Shown here piece by piece: positions 48,501-60,323 of a stretch of DNA of 64,000 nucleotides. Source of the stretch: Rhododendron vialii. Lineage: Eukaryota > Streptophyta > Magnoliopsida > Ericales > Ericaceae. Position 1 is the first letter of the stretch, and every line of letters begins with the position of its first letter. The position numbers were made by a program, and so were the translations under genes. The notes beneath the pieces were generated by a model. It saw only the letters and a list, made by a program, of their open reading frames with translations. It was not told where the DNA came from and searched no databases. The stretch lies in assembly GCF_030253575.1 (NCBI RefSeq), contig NC_080568.1:6423501-6487500 (forward strand), in the 5' to 3' direction.

Positions 48501-51500
48501 AGGCATGGAAGGAGGAAGAGAAGGATTAGTAGAAGAAGATAAAACAGGATCACACCACTCACTATGAAGATTATAAGTTGGAATGAAGTTTGTTGGAGAA
48601 AAATTGGGAGACTCAGATGGAATAGACTGATTGAGCTCAAAAGAAGACATGGCTGTCTCAATTGGGAGAGGGACAGGAACAGTAATTAGAATAGAAGAAG
48701 AAGTAATGACAAAAGACAGATGTGGGATAAAGACTGTGGTAATAGGGAAATTAGAGGATGATATGTCAAAGGATAGAGAAGCAGAAACCGGTATGGTGAT
48801 GTCTTCAAATGTAGTTAAAGGAATTTGAAAATGAGATGGAAAAGTTGGAGAAAAAACAAATGACTAAATTAACTGAGGATAAGGAAATTCTGTCTCAATG
48901 AATTTCACATGCTGAGAGACATATACCTTGGTGGTACTAGGGTCATAACATCTATAGCCTTTGGTGTTAGGACAATATCCCAAAAAAACACAAGGTTTAG
49001 ATTTGGGACTCAATTTGTGTGATGCATATGGCTTTAACCAGGGAAAACAAGAACAACCAAAGGGTTTGAGAAGAGTGTAATTAGGGGAGGAATGAAACAA
49101 GAGAGTATATGGAATCTGAAAGTTAATACCAGTATGAGGCATTCTATTAGTTAGATAGACAGCTGTAGTTAAGGCTTCAAGCCAAAAAGAGATAAGCAGA
49201 TTAGCTTGTAATAAGAGAGTGATAGTGGTCTCTAGAAGATGTTTATGTTTTCTTTTTGCTCTGCCATTTTGTTCAGGTGTGTGAGGACAGGAAGTTAGAT
49301 GAACAATACCATTAAGCAGGAACAAATATAAAAGAAGATTATTAACAAACTCACCCCCATTATCACTTCTAATATTCTGAATTGAAGTGTGAAATTGAGT
49401 AGAAACATAGGCTTTAAATTGAGTAACCACTTGTTTAACATCAGACTTGTAATGACGAGGGAACAGCTAAGTAAATTGTGTGAAATGATCTACAATCAGA
49501 AGATAATACCTAATGCCTTTATGCGAAGGAATGGGAGAGGGACCCCACACATCCATATGCACCAGTTGAAAAGGTGCAGTAGTTTTATTCTTAGAAATAT
49601 GAAATGAAAGTTTATGGCTCTTGGCCATATTACAGCATTGACACTGAAGCAAATGACGTTTAGTAATAGGCAGGGCATGTTGTTTTATTAAAGAAAGAAA
49701 CAAAGGAAGGCTGGGATGACCAAGCCGCTGATGCCAAGGCATAGCAGAAGAGGATGATGGGCTTACGAGAGCAGTGGTAAAAGTGACTGCAGCTGAAAAC
49801 TCAGAAGAGTTCAGAATGGGGTACAAGCCCTGATGACATGGACCCTTGTACAAGATCTTGTGAGAAACTTGTCCTGAATAACAAGACCAGAGGAATCAAA
49901 AATGAGAAGACAATTGTTATCCTTGGCAAATTGATAGACATAAATCAGGTTATGAGTAATGTGAGGTGTATGTAAAATACTAGATAAAAGAAAAGAACCA
50001 GAAGGTGTTGGTAACAGACCTTTGCCAGTATGAGAAACCTGCAGATTTGTTTCATTGCCAACCAGAACCCCATTACTGAAACCAGCTGGTTGAGGATTGG
50101 TCAAATTCTAAACATTATTAGTGATGTGATTTGTAGCTCCACTGTCAAAGAACCATGGAAGACTCTGAGGTGTAGTAACAATAGTCTGAACTGAGGAAGA
50201 AGCCATCTGAGGCAGATTTGGAGATAAATGAAATGCTGTGGAAGGATGGATGATGGTTTGGGAAGAGCCAGATGGTATACCAGATGAAGAAGTTATGTGC
50301 ATAGCAGACAAGTTATCAGAAAATGCAGCCAACTGATTGGCTTGTGGAGTTCCAACAGTTTGAAAGGCAGGTATTGACAGTTGAGAAACAGATGGTCTTG
50401 AAGGAAAGGTCTGAGGTGGTTGAAACATAGGTATGCCTCCAGAGGTACCCATTGAGTAGAAGAATCTGGATTTCTCCAAGAGACTTAAGAGGAAAACTGA
50501 GAAGGAAAGCCCAGCTGTGGTGGTTTATAATAACAATAGTTGGTTGAATGATTACTTCTACCACAAATATCATAGGGCATTCTTGGTCCTCTGCTCTTTC
50601 CTCTAGAAAAACCTCTGAATGAGCCAAAAAGGTGTGTTCCAACAGGATGTGAGCCAATAAGAGATGTTCCAAACTGGTTGAAACCAAGCTGTTGAGAAAC
50701 AAATTGTTGATTGAAACCAATCTAAGGAGGACCAAACTGTTGAACACCATACTGTGGTACCCCAAATTGAGGTAAACCAAACTGTGAATTTCCAAATTGT
50801 GGATAGACAACTGAAGAACCAAACGGAGTTGATACACCAAACAGATTGGTAGCCTGATTTGAAAAACCATAAGGATTTTGACCACTCTGATTGACATAAC
50901 CAAGATTATAAAGATTCTGAAAGAGTGAATCATATTGGCCTGATGACATTGTCACAAGAGATGGCCCTGAAGTACTACTGGTAGCCAATTGTGTACCATG
51001 TGTGGCAAGCAAAACAGAAGAGGTTGACCTCACTATCTGACATAGAATCCTTACTTAATTGAGCATCCTCACTCTTCATCATGGTCACAAGTTCATTAAA
51101 GCTCACATTATGACCTTTAGTGCGAACAGCAGTTCGAAGACCATTAAAACCTTAGGCAGACCATGTAAAGCCCTAAAAACAAGTTCATCATCCTCCATAG
51201 GGCTACCAGCAGCAGTTAACTGTTGTGCTAATTCCTTGATCTTATCAATATATGCATCTATGGTTGAGATTTTGGACAAGTTATATAACTGATCTCGTAG
51301 TTCTTGAACATGTGTTTCAGTTAAGATATTGTATCTATTGGACAAAGATGTCCATATATGATGCACAGAACGTAACCCTAGAACATACGAGAGTGTGGTT
51401 TGAGAAATAGATACAGTGATACAGGATTGTAATTGAGAATCAATCAACTTCCAGAGAGAGTATTCAGGATTCAGACTAATTCACCTTGATCATTGTAGAT

Positions 51501-52855
51501 CTGCGATGAAGGCATTGCAATTGAACTATCGAGATAGCCAAAAAATCCATTAGCTTCGAAAACACTTTCGACTTAAGCATGCTAGAGGAGATAGTTAGAT
51601 CCATCAAGTTTGATGTTTACGAGTGAATGAAAATTCGAAATCAGAAACGCCAAGGAAGGAGGTAGGGTTACGACAGTTGTAGATGTTGCAACAGTCGCCG
51701 TCAGGGCAGAAGACATGGTTGTGCCGACCTAGACCGTCTGGATCGTGAGAAGCCTACGAGCAGTAGCTCTGATACCATATAGAAACTCAAGAACAAAGAT
51801 TCATGATCAAGATGTAAAGAGAGAGAGAGAGAGAAGTAATCTTCCATTTCATTTCTCAATCTGTCAAGCTGAATTCGTCAATCTGTTTCAAAGGGAGAAA
51901 CCCCTATATACACTGAGATTAGTTATCAGCTAATCTCTTGTTACAAAACCTATATCCAAAACCACTAATTACTTACTAACTAACAAACTTTTCTAATTGA
52001 AAAGACTAATATGCCCCTTACTTTAATGTCCTTCCTTTACAGGGTATTCTTCGAAGTTGTTTTATCAAAAAATATAAGTTGAATTTTGAAGTTCTAGTAG
52101 ATATTCCTCTATTCGAACATTAATGTTTTGCATGCTTTGTATCTTAATCTCTCTCCCAAAAAAATTCAAGAATGTTAAAAACCAAATATGTGAAATAATG
52201 CAGAAAAACATATAGTTGGTTTGTGCTCTAACATTTTTCAACTATGTGATGTGAATGTACTATTTACACACACACACACGAACCCCCCAATGATCCGAGC
52301 AGTATTCATTAAACGGTTCGATGAAAAACATGACCAGAAAGTGCTTCATCTGAGAAGTTTTCATTGAACGGTTCGATAAAAACTACTCGGATAAAGCACT
52401 TCCCGCTCTTTTTTTGTTTTGTTTTTGTTGAACCCTTAAAATCATATTCTAAACGCATTGAACAGTTTGGATCAAACATATTGAACAGTTTGGATCATCA
52501 AAATTTGATCGAGAAAGGGGAGGTCCGCATTTTAGCAAAGTGATGCGTGTATGTCTTTCTCGGACAATTATTATTATTATTTTTTGATAAGGTCATGCAA
52601 TATTTAAAACGCAACAAGTCAGGATACATATTTCAAAATTTTCCTATCTAACCTAGGCGGAATACAACCTGGCTGAGACCAAAAATTCTTATCGAGACAA
52701 TTACCCATTTATTTGGCTTATTTTTTTGAAAAATTTAAATAATCATCCTCTTTAGCCTTGCAATGTAAGAATTCATCCTGCCCATTTTTTATACTTATGT
52801 TTTCATCCTTCCATTTTGTAAATTACCCTTATTACCCTTTACACTATTTTATAAT

Positions 52856-52945
<90 letters not shown>

Positions 52946-55900
52946 ACTTTTACTGTTTCCTAATTTTGTGGGATTCGGATGAATATGGAAGCATATGTAA
53001 TTATGTGAGATATAAGAGGGGAAGATTTTCAAAATTTCAAATATTCTAACAAATCCCATTGATTTCTCGCTCCATTTAGTGCGGATGTTATCTTAAGTTC
53101 AACCCGGTTTTAGTTTCATGGTAAATTATTTGTATCATTTACCATGAAACGGGTTTTTCTATTATGTCCATTTCATGCTAAATCATTTGCACCGTCACCA
53201 TGAAATGCCTGTTCGAATCATGAAAAAAAATAATGTATCCATGGTGTTTTACGTCTAAGCAGATTTTACTTTTCTCCTCACTGCACTTATGATGGTTTTA
53301 ATTTTCATGATAAATTATTTCCATTTCATGTTAAATCATTTGCACCGTCACCATGAAATGCTTATTCGAATCATGCAAAAAAAAAAATTGTATCCATGGT
53401 GTTTTACGTCTAAGCAGATTTTGCTTTTCCCCTCAGTACACTTATGATGGTTTTAATTTTCATGGTAAATTATTTGCATCATTTACCATGAAACGGATTT
53501 GTCTATTATCCCTATTTCAACTGACCATCAAGTTGCATCACTTGACAATGAATTATGGTTCGCAACCTTATTTAATGAAAAATGGGCTATTTTCCATCAA
53601 AATTGGCATTGGGGTATATAACATGATAAGTTGACCATATTTTTTGCATGTATTGATCATGCTAAATTGCTTATCTACAAAGGTCATATTTTAATTTCAT
53701 GAAACATGGTTAAATTACCATCAAAATAGGTATTAACATGGTTAAATTACCATCATGATTCCAGTGTTTCATTACCATTCCTAATCTAGCTTGAAACTGA
53801 TTTAACAAACACGACATACTCCTAAAATAATATCATTAAAATCATGAAATATAACCTAGACAATTGAGAATCAAATTAATTCGGGAAACATGACATATCT
53901 ACATCATGACATGCTTCCCAACATGAACTCTTTCAAACTCAACCGTGGCAACAATGTACAAGTGGGTTAACCCGAAACATGAACTCTTTCAAACTCGAAC
54001 ACAATGAAACTTGGATCGACTCGTTTGCACCCCTTGAATAAGCAATCAGACACATACACAAACCCAAATAACCCAAAACCATAAAATATCCAAACCAAAA
54101 GAAACTAGAAAAAAAGAGAGGTTAAAACCCACCTTGGCTTGGTACTTGTGGCGCATGCCGGAGGCCTCAGGGACTTCTTTCTCCCCGCCACGGCCCTGCC
54201 GGCTGCCTCACAACAAACCACCAACCCCATCTCTCTCCTCTCAACCTTCCACTTCGGTCTGGATTTAGAGAAGCTATTTCCGGTGGAGGGTGGGATGGAG
54301 GATGGTGACATGGATGCAGTGTACAAAGACGGAGATGCAAGGGATGGTGACGGGGATGTGGAGGACATCGACGAGGATGCGCGGTGGGGATGGGGACGGA
54401 TTTGTGGCGGTTATGGGCGACGAGGTGTTCGAACTCATGTCCATTTATGGATTCCAAAACCCATTTCAGAAATATTCAAATTTCTAATGGGGTTTCCATT
54501 TTGTGGGGATCAGATAAGGATGGGAAGAGTAATTCATGGGCCTAATTTATTGCTGGGATTTGAAATCTTATGATTTCATCCCAACTTTCGATTATATATT
54601 GGGAGGAGTAATTTATGGGCCTAATTTATTGCTGGGATTTGAAATCTTATGATTTCATCCCAACTTTCGTTATGTATATATGGGCATTTTTGGTATTAAA
54701 AAATAGTGGGGATGAAAACATAAGTGCCAAAATTGAGCAGGATGAAAACCTACGGAGAGTAGGTTTTGAGGATAATTTTTTAAGTCTCCCTATTTTTTTT
54801 GTCCTTATTAAAAAAATTGCATTTGTTAGTTTTTTGTCGATTTTTTGAGAATTATTGCTTTTTCATGATGACACAAATTTAAAATGTAAAAAATTATGAT
54901 TAAAATCTAAAATTTTCTGAATAAAGACAGAAATAAACTAATAAGCCAATTTTTTCGTTTTTATTCAAAATCAATTGGGTTTTGATCGTATTTTTTTTAC
55001 CTTTTAGAATCTTTTCGTCATGAAGAAGCAATAATCCTCAAAAAAATCGATAAAAAACTAACAAATGCTAATTTTTTTGAATAATGACCAAAAAAAAGAG
55101 AAGAAGAAGAAGCCATTTGGCTTGCTCTATTCTTTTCCATATAGTACCAAACAATAACCAATCTTCTGGTTTAAATGTCGTCCACAATAGCAGTGATCTC
55201 CCATGGGTAATCTAAAATGACCTACATTTTTTCACCAAAAACTCATTGAAAACACTCTTAAGTTGGGATCCCAAACGCACAAGACAAACAAATTGGGACA
55301 AAAGGAGTAAAATTTAAGTTCATACTAGCACTTTTAAAGTTTATACATTTAAAAGCTATAAAATTTTCATTATGTACATGTAAAGGTTTATACAGCCCCG
55401 TTTCGCTAAGATTCTTATTTTTGTAGTACTTATTTTCTGCTTTACGAGATAGTTCATCCTCTTACAATATATCACCTTTAATTTAAAAAATAAGTACTTA
55501 TTTGAAAAATTCAAATAAATACTTATTTTTCTTAGCGGAACGGACCCTACATATTCAAAGTTAATGTGAAGTTCTTGTGACACACACATGAGTGTATACA
55601 TCAGGTTTAGGTTTAGATCATTTATGAAACAATGATAAGATTGAGGCTAAGGTTTGGTTCGTTTAGTACTTGAACCGAATGAGCCTAAATTGAACTCCAA
55701 CGAGCCTTTATCGAATTAAGCCTCGAATAAGGAATAGCTGCAGCCCTGCGCTTTTTTTTTTTTTTTTTTGTAGTAATTAGTTGTCTTGGATTTGTATATG
55801 CATATCATATATGTAACTCTCAGTCATCTTGTAATTCCATGGAAGTGCTTTTCTCTCTTATATATATATGTGGAGATTAAATTGTACACGGCGGAGCCGT

Positions 55901-58144
55901 GTACAAAGGCTGTGCGGCAAAGTCATAGATGACTGCCAGGTCACCACTTGGCTCATCTAGCCCGTTTAATTTCTCTCTCTCTCTCATCACATTCTCACAT
56001 TCAATTAGTTTAATTCTTTTAGACTATTTATATATATGTATATATTAAAAATATGATTAAAAATTTAATTGTTTCAATTTTCATTCTTATTAAACCGGTG
56101 CAAACATCGTAATTTTATTTTGTCTCTAGAGCTCTCATATTTAAATATTTGTTCTTTATTTGGAAACCTATAGAGCAGAAATTTGATTATAAGAGTTTTA
56201 TAGACAATTTTTAATTATGACCCTTTAGAATAATATGATCAGAATAAAAAGATCTTTGCACCGGCTCAAACTGATTGAAAATTAGAGCACTTAAGTTTTT
56301 AACCATATTTTTTTAATATATAAACGGTCTAAAAAAATTAAGTGCATCAAATTTCAATCTGCTTGAACCAATGGGAAGATCTTATTATTTTGATCATTTT
56401 ATTCTAAATGTCATAATTAAATTTTGTCTTTATAGCTCTCATAATTAAGTATTTACTCTTTATTTGGTATCCTATGAAGCAGAAATTTGATTATGAGAGT
56501 TCTAAAGACAAAATTTAATTATGACATTTAGAATAAAATGATCAAAATAATAAGATCTTCGCACTGGTTCAAGCAGATTGAAATTTGATCCACTTAATTT
56601 TTTTAGACCGTTTATATATTAAAAAAATATGGTTAAAAACTTAAGTGCTCCAATTTTCAATCAGTTTGAGCCGGTGCAAAGATCTTTTTATTTTGATCAT
56701 ATTATTCTAAAGGGTCATAATTAAATTTTTTCTATAAAACTCTTATAATCAAATGTTTGCTCTATAGGGTTTCAAATAAAGAACAAATACTTAAATATGA
56801 GGGCTCTAGAGACAAAATAAAATTGCGATGTTTGCACCGGTTTAATAAGAATGAAAATTGAAACAATTAAATTTTTAATCATATTTTTAATATGTACATA
56901 TATATAAATAGTCTAAAAGAATTTAACTAATTGAGTGTGAGAATGTGATGAGAGAGAGAGAGAGAAATTAAACGGGTTGCACTTATGAATGTCGATTGAC
57001 ACACATTAACACTCTATGAATCATGTCAAAATGAGTTTCCAAAAAACCAGATTTGAAACTTACGTTTTCGAAAAGACCGCGTCACCCCGAGGTCCACTTG
57101 GTAAAAACTTATTTTAGGTTGCCTGGGGCTAAAATGCTTTTGGCTTGACAGCTAAAACCAAACCAAACCAAACTAAACCGAGCCTTAAGTCCCAATCATC
57201 GACTACATAAATCTTTTTCCTCCATTGAGCTCTGTCAAGAGCCATTTGTTCACACAAACCTAGTATACTCATATCATTGCGTACCACAACATCTAATATT
57301 TTCAGAGAACAATGGCCTAATAACTTAAAATGTGAATTTACTTTGAAGATTTGTGATCTCTCACATTTAATATATGTTCCAGATGGTCGCGCATGTTCTC
57401 TTCAGCACGAAAATTGATGTAAATGCAATTAATGCAAAGAAACAAACAGCGATGGACATTCTATTTGAAAAAGAAAAGGGAACGCAACCAGAAGGGTCAG
57501 GCGGAATTCTTCTAGAGTTACTTAAAATCTGCGATGCTAAAACAGCACGCCAGGCTCATGATATCCTCGATCCTACGGAAATAGCACAGAAAAGGAATGG
57601 TATTTTAGTTGCTGCTGCACTAATGGCAACCTTAGGCTTTCAAGCAGGGATGGCCCCTCCGGGCGGTGTTTGGCAAGAAGATAAAGATGGACACCAAAGT
57701 GGAAAAGCCGTGATGGCTTCTAATTACCCAATTCTGTACTCCTTCTTCCTCTGTTTTAACATTCTCGGCTTTATCTCATCTCTAGCGACACTCGTTTTGA
57801 TGATCACTAACATGCCATTCAAGGCAGGAAGATATACGCGGTGGACGTTTATCTCTATGAGCACAACAATCACATCCATCGCAATAGCGTATTCGATTTC
57901 TCTTGTGGTGGTCTCGCCGCCACTGAGACGGGGGCCGATGATAAAGACTGCCCTTGCGCCAGCAGCTTCTGTCATACTCCTGTTGTTATTGATAGCAATA
58001 ATTGCGGCCAACATAAAGAGAGTATACAGGGCCGTGGAGAGGGCCGTGAAAAGTGTTGAATGGGCTAAGTTCTATTCCTGGGTCCGGGCGTCGGCTAAGT
58101 CGGCCGTGCAGAATTGCAGACGTCGGGCCGCTAATCGAGTTTAG
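45551..58144 (+). CDS. ankyrin-repeat membrane protein with PGG domain, copy E (11.3-kb intron)
   Basis: Exon 1 is 45551-46063 (171 codons) and exon 2 is 57383-58144 (253 codons and stop), both phase 0, giving 424 residues if spliced. The first ~50 residues differ from the other copies and the first ankyrin repeat (WTPLHVAA) is missing; the next repeats are present (SPLHLASANGH, ANPLHVAAMRGK, TILHLCIGYNQ, NTILHLAVADR). Exon 2 begins MVAHVLF where others have IIExVL. The PGG domain (QKRNGILVAAALMATLGFQAG, PPGGVWQ) and four hydrophobic helices are complete. The C-terminus is ~20 residues longer and rich in Arg and Ala. No other first or second exon lies between the two, so pairing is the simplest reading, but splicing across 11.3 kb with a copia element inside is unproven. 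Confidence 0.7.
46868..51716 (-). pseudogene. copia gag-pol region, degenerate
   Basis: On the minus strand from the gag ATG at 51716: UBN2-type gag (51447-51103), protease (DSGATNHI, near 50140), GAG-pre-integrase and integrase with HQRLGHPS and the core DNGGEF (49853-48864), reverse transcriptase with YVDD near 47640, and RNase H (AYSTEAEYRAL-like, 47110-46868). Stops and frame breaks separate these blocks, for example soon after LDGSNYLL in gag (~51580). The reverse transcriptase is also split by a MITE (47999-48144). No block appears able to give a full polyprotein. Confidence 0.85.
47999..48144. mobile_element. Mutator-like MITE inside the copia reverse transcriptase
   Basis: 146 bp with inverted segments tcagccca-tgggctgacaat near both ends, flanked by a perfect 10-bp duplication gtttctgtaa (47989-47998, 48145-48154). 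Removing the insert restores the spacing of the coding region, so it entered after the copia element. Confidence 0.75.
52282..52530. repeat. foldback element, member 4
   Basis: Diverged member of the 30-kb family: aatgatccgagcagtattca, aacggttcgataaaaactac, cccttaaaatcatattctaa and atcaaaatttgatcgagaaa. The left arm is shortened. Confidence 0.6.
52741..54779. mobile_element. long-TIR, Pack-MULE-like element
   Basis: Inverted ends: left 52741-52815 (atcatcctc, attcatcctgcccatttt, acttatgttttcatcc) and right ~54705-54779, reversed (attatcctc, ttcatcctgctcaatttt, acttatgttttcatcc). Inside lie compound microsatellites (52858-52943), a 155-bp tandem duplication (53236 and 53391), and a GC-rich segment (about 54130-54460) that contrasts with the AT-rich rest and could be captured gene sequence. 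No target duplication found and no family assigned to the GC-rich part. Confidence 0.5.
52858..52943. repeat. compound (CA)n-(TA)n-(GA)n microsatellite
   Basis: Three dinucleotide runs directly joined, about 86 bp in all. Confidence 0.95.
54799..55092. mobile_element. palindromic MITE
   Basis: Arms of about 75 bp (54799-54872 and 55019-55092) are inverted copies: cattatt-aaaaaaattgc-type start, atttgttagttttttgtcga and attattgctt-ttcatga. Non-coding. It lies directly beyond the right end of the Pack-MULE-like element. Confidence 0.65.
55395..55551. mobile_element. MITE of the GGCCCGTT-CTAA family
   Basis: Inverted ends gccccgtttcgctaagattc and cttagcggaacggaccc. Related segments are at 34721-34846, 35539-35664 and 60190-60318, all with aagtacttattt and tcgt(c)tttacgagac-type interiors. 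Confidence 0.55.
55971..56976. repeat. 1-kb palindrome made of three related palindromic modules
   Basis: Starts cccgtttaatttctctctct and ends with its reverse complement (agagaaattaaacggg). The centre is at ~56473/56474 (ggtatcctatgaagc). The arms are about 500 bp and match almost throughout. Each arm itself carries a module (centres near 56165 and 56780) with the same plan as the central one: tttgtct-tagagctctcat, a ctttatttggtatcctat-type loop and the inverted sequence ending taattatgacc. No coding sequence. It lies in the intron of copy E, on its transcribed strand. Confidence 0.85.
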
Positions 58145-58540
58145 GTAAACGAGGCTAATGTTGATTTTTATGTTCTTATATATAATGTGTGGATTCTCAT
58201 TAGGAATTTAGTAATCATTGCGGTGTTTAATTTAAAATTGTTGTCTTTATTAAATGTAAGGTTTGCATGTTATTATTGTAATAAAATTGGATTGTTATTT
58301 GTGTGTAACACTCCTCGTCCTTCCCCTCATCATTCTATTGAAATGTATTGAATGCTTTCTTATAGATCTGGCAATTTCTTTACCTCTTTTTGAGCACAGA
58401 AAAAGAGTTCTATTAATCATAAATCTTAAACTAAGTATAAAGTATATCGATAGTAAACAGGGAGGTCGGGAAAAAGATTTCGAGGATCAAAAGAGAACAT
58501 TCCAATTAAGTTAGCACTCTCTTTCGAAGCTAATGGCAAC
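58145..58540. other. 3' flank of copy E
   Basis: Resembles the 3' flanks of the other copies (ttaaattgttgtcttta, aaggtttgcatg, acagaaaaagagttctatta). Near 58530 the sequence ctaatggcaaccctagcctt matches the PGG-coding exon of copy D and is followed by gcaggagcg, a tiny exon-like scrap. Confidence 0.5.
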
Positions 58541-58559
58541 CCTAGCCTTTATGTTGGAA

Positions 58560-59000
58560 AGCAGGAGCGACACAAATTGTATTGTCACAAAGATGTCACT
58601 ATATTGGTGTTGCTAAAAATCTGTTGTGACAACTTTTACAATGTTGTCACAAATACCTCTCAGTTTTAATGACAAAGCCACGTTTCATCATTGAAAAGTA
58701 ATCTTTTTGTGACAACTTTTATTATAACTAATGGATAAAAATATAAAATACGTGTCACTAAATATACAAGTCGTCACAAAAGCTTGCATCCGAGAATAAT
58801 GAATATGACTTTCTGTGACAAAATTTTGCTTATCACAAATCCCTCATAAAACTCCCGACAACTTTTGTTGCGTCACTAACAACTATGAAATAATAAAGAA
58901 TGGGAATACCTCTTCCAGGATTCGAACGTAAGACCAGACGCATACCAGTCCAACACCTAACCATTAACAAAATCAAAGATTAATTATTTCTTCACTTAAG
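58560..59000. mobile_element. CACTA-related fragment
   Basis: Rich in gtgacaa and ttgtcac motifs in both orientations, like the subterminal arrays of the 23246-24405 element. It also contains a tRNA-like segment on the minus strand (ttacgttcgaatcctgg, 58915-58932). No terminal CACTACAAG ends were found. Confidence 0.45.
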
Positions 59001-60323
59001 TGGGGGCCATTTGATCAATTTTATTTTCTCCCTTAATCAGTTGGACTTAGTGTAATTGGGACTATAATGTTCCATTTCATGTAATTCAAAAAATATATAA
59101 GATGGTAGATTTATACTTAACAGATAACATATGTAGTTTGACTGCAATTTTATTTTGGACATAATTTGTCATTGAACCTTTTTAATAAATTTTCCACCGC
59201 ATCATGGAGCCGTCTGTATGTCAGTAGCTATGCATACTAGGTGTGATTGGCATGTTACTGAGATGATGCGAGTACTAGAATTTTTTTTGGTTTTGTTTTG
59301 GTGATTTTTGCTATCTCTTCTATATAGATTTTTATTTTTTTTGGTATTCTAGCTTTTCCTAGTATTTTTTTTTGTATTTGTTTAGATTCACGTTATTTTT
59401 TATTAATCATTTATCTCGACAAAAGAATTCTAAAGAAACTGTGGACACCTCCCCGAATGAGCGTCGCCACACAGTGACCATCACCATGTGTAAACTGAAA
59501 TTGTGGATGCTCCAACGGCTACTAGAAGCATCGCCACACGATAACAGTTTTTTTTCGAAAAGAGTCGCCAATTAGTTTTAAGAAAACAAGTAGAGATTCT
59601 AGCTAGAGTCGGAAGCCAAAAGTACGGTAAGGGGAAGTTGTTAAGCATCCCTCTCCGCCCAGCTGTGAGGCTGGCCCTTAGTCATTCAACATAAAATTAA
59701 TCCGGTGTAAGAAAATATGATCCATTCTAATGGGCTAATTTCACATAATGAACCATTCATGGATATGCAAATAAGTGGCGATATGAAAACGATGATAACT
59801 TCAACTTATATATTTTCTCAATAAGACCTGGTCGGTCTTGAGTTCGATCAGTTCCTCGGTCTTCATTTTTTATTTCTAGCTGTGGTCAATCAATCGGAGC
59901 TACCGGTCCCTGACACGTTTAGCCACTACTAAGGCTTTCTATTTCCATAAATTTTGCTATCTCTCATCGATCGGTTCATTAATTATTCATTCCAGCGAGC
60001 AAGCTTTACTTGCCGCATTAATACGGTGTAATTACGAAAAAAATGATCCTTTGATTCTACTAACATTAATTTTATATTGTTTTTCTAAATATATCAACAT
60101 CCTAATGGAATACACTAACTACCAAAACTACCGCATCAACAGCACACCGTTAACTGAGGCCAAAGAAGACAGCCAAAGCTGATAAACTAAAGGCCCCTGT
60201 TTTTGCTAAAGTTCTTATTTGTAAGTATTTATTTCTCGTTTTACGAGACAAATTATTCTTTTAGAATACATCATTTTTAATTCAAAAAATACATACGTAT
60301 TTTACTTATTTTAGTTAGTAAAG
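59001..60323. other. intergenic with retrotransposon-leader-like scrap and a MITE
   Basis: At 59560-59700 gagtcgccaattag, aagtacggtaaggggaag and cgcccagctgtgaggctggc resemble the leader region of Tat/Ogre-type gypsy elements. 60190-60318 is a MITE-like copy of the GGCCCGTT-CTAA family. No gene. Confidence 0.4.

Larger units (their letters stand above)
46422..52041 (-). mobile_element. Ty1/copia retrotransposon in intron of copy E
   Basis: Complete but inactive element in minus orientation. LTRs are 46422-46691 and 51778-52041, similar but with a dozen or more differences by eye and a GA length change. The target duplication is ggtta on the left (46417-46421) and gggta on the right. The primer-binding site TGGTATCAGAGC (initiator tRNA-Met) is at 51777-51766, and a purine-rich tract lies at ~46693-46710. 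Copy D shows the empty site (ttggttattcttttgaag). Confidence 0.9.

Noticed and set aside
54139-54573. 144-codon frame rich in Gly-Asp
   Set aside because: Low-complexity product of a GC-rich stretch inside the Pack-MULE-like element; both strands are open, and no family fits.
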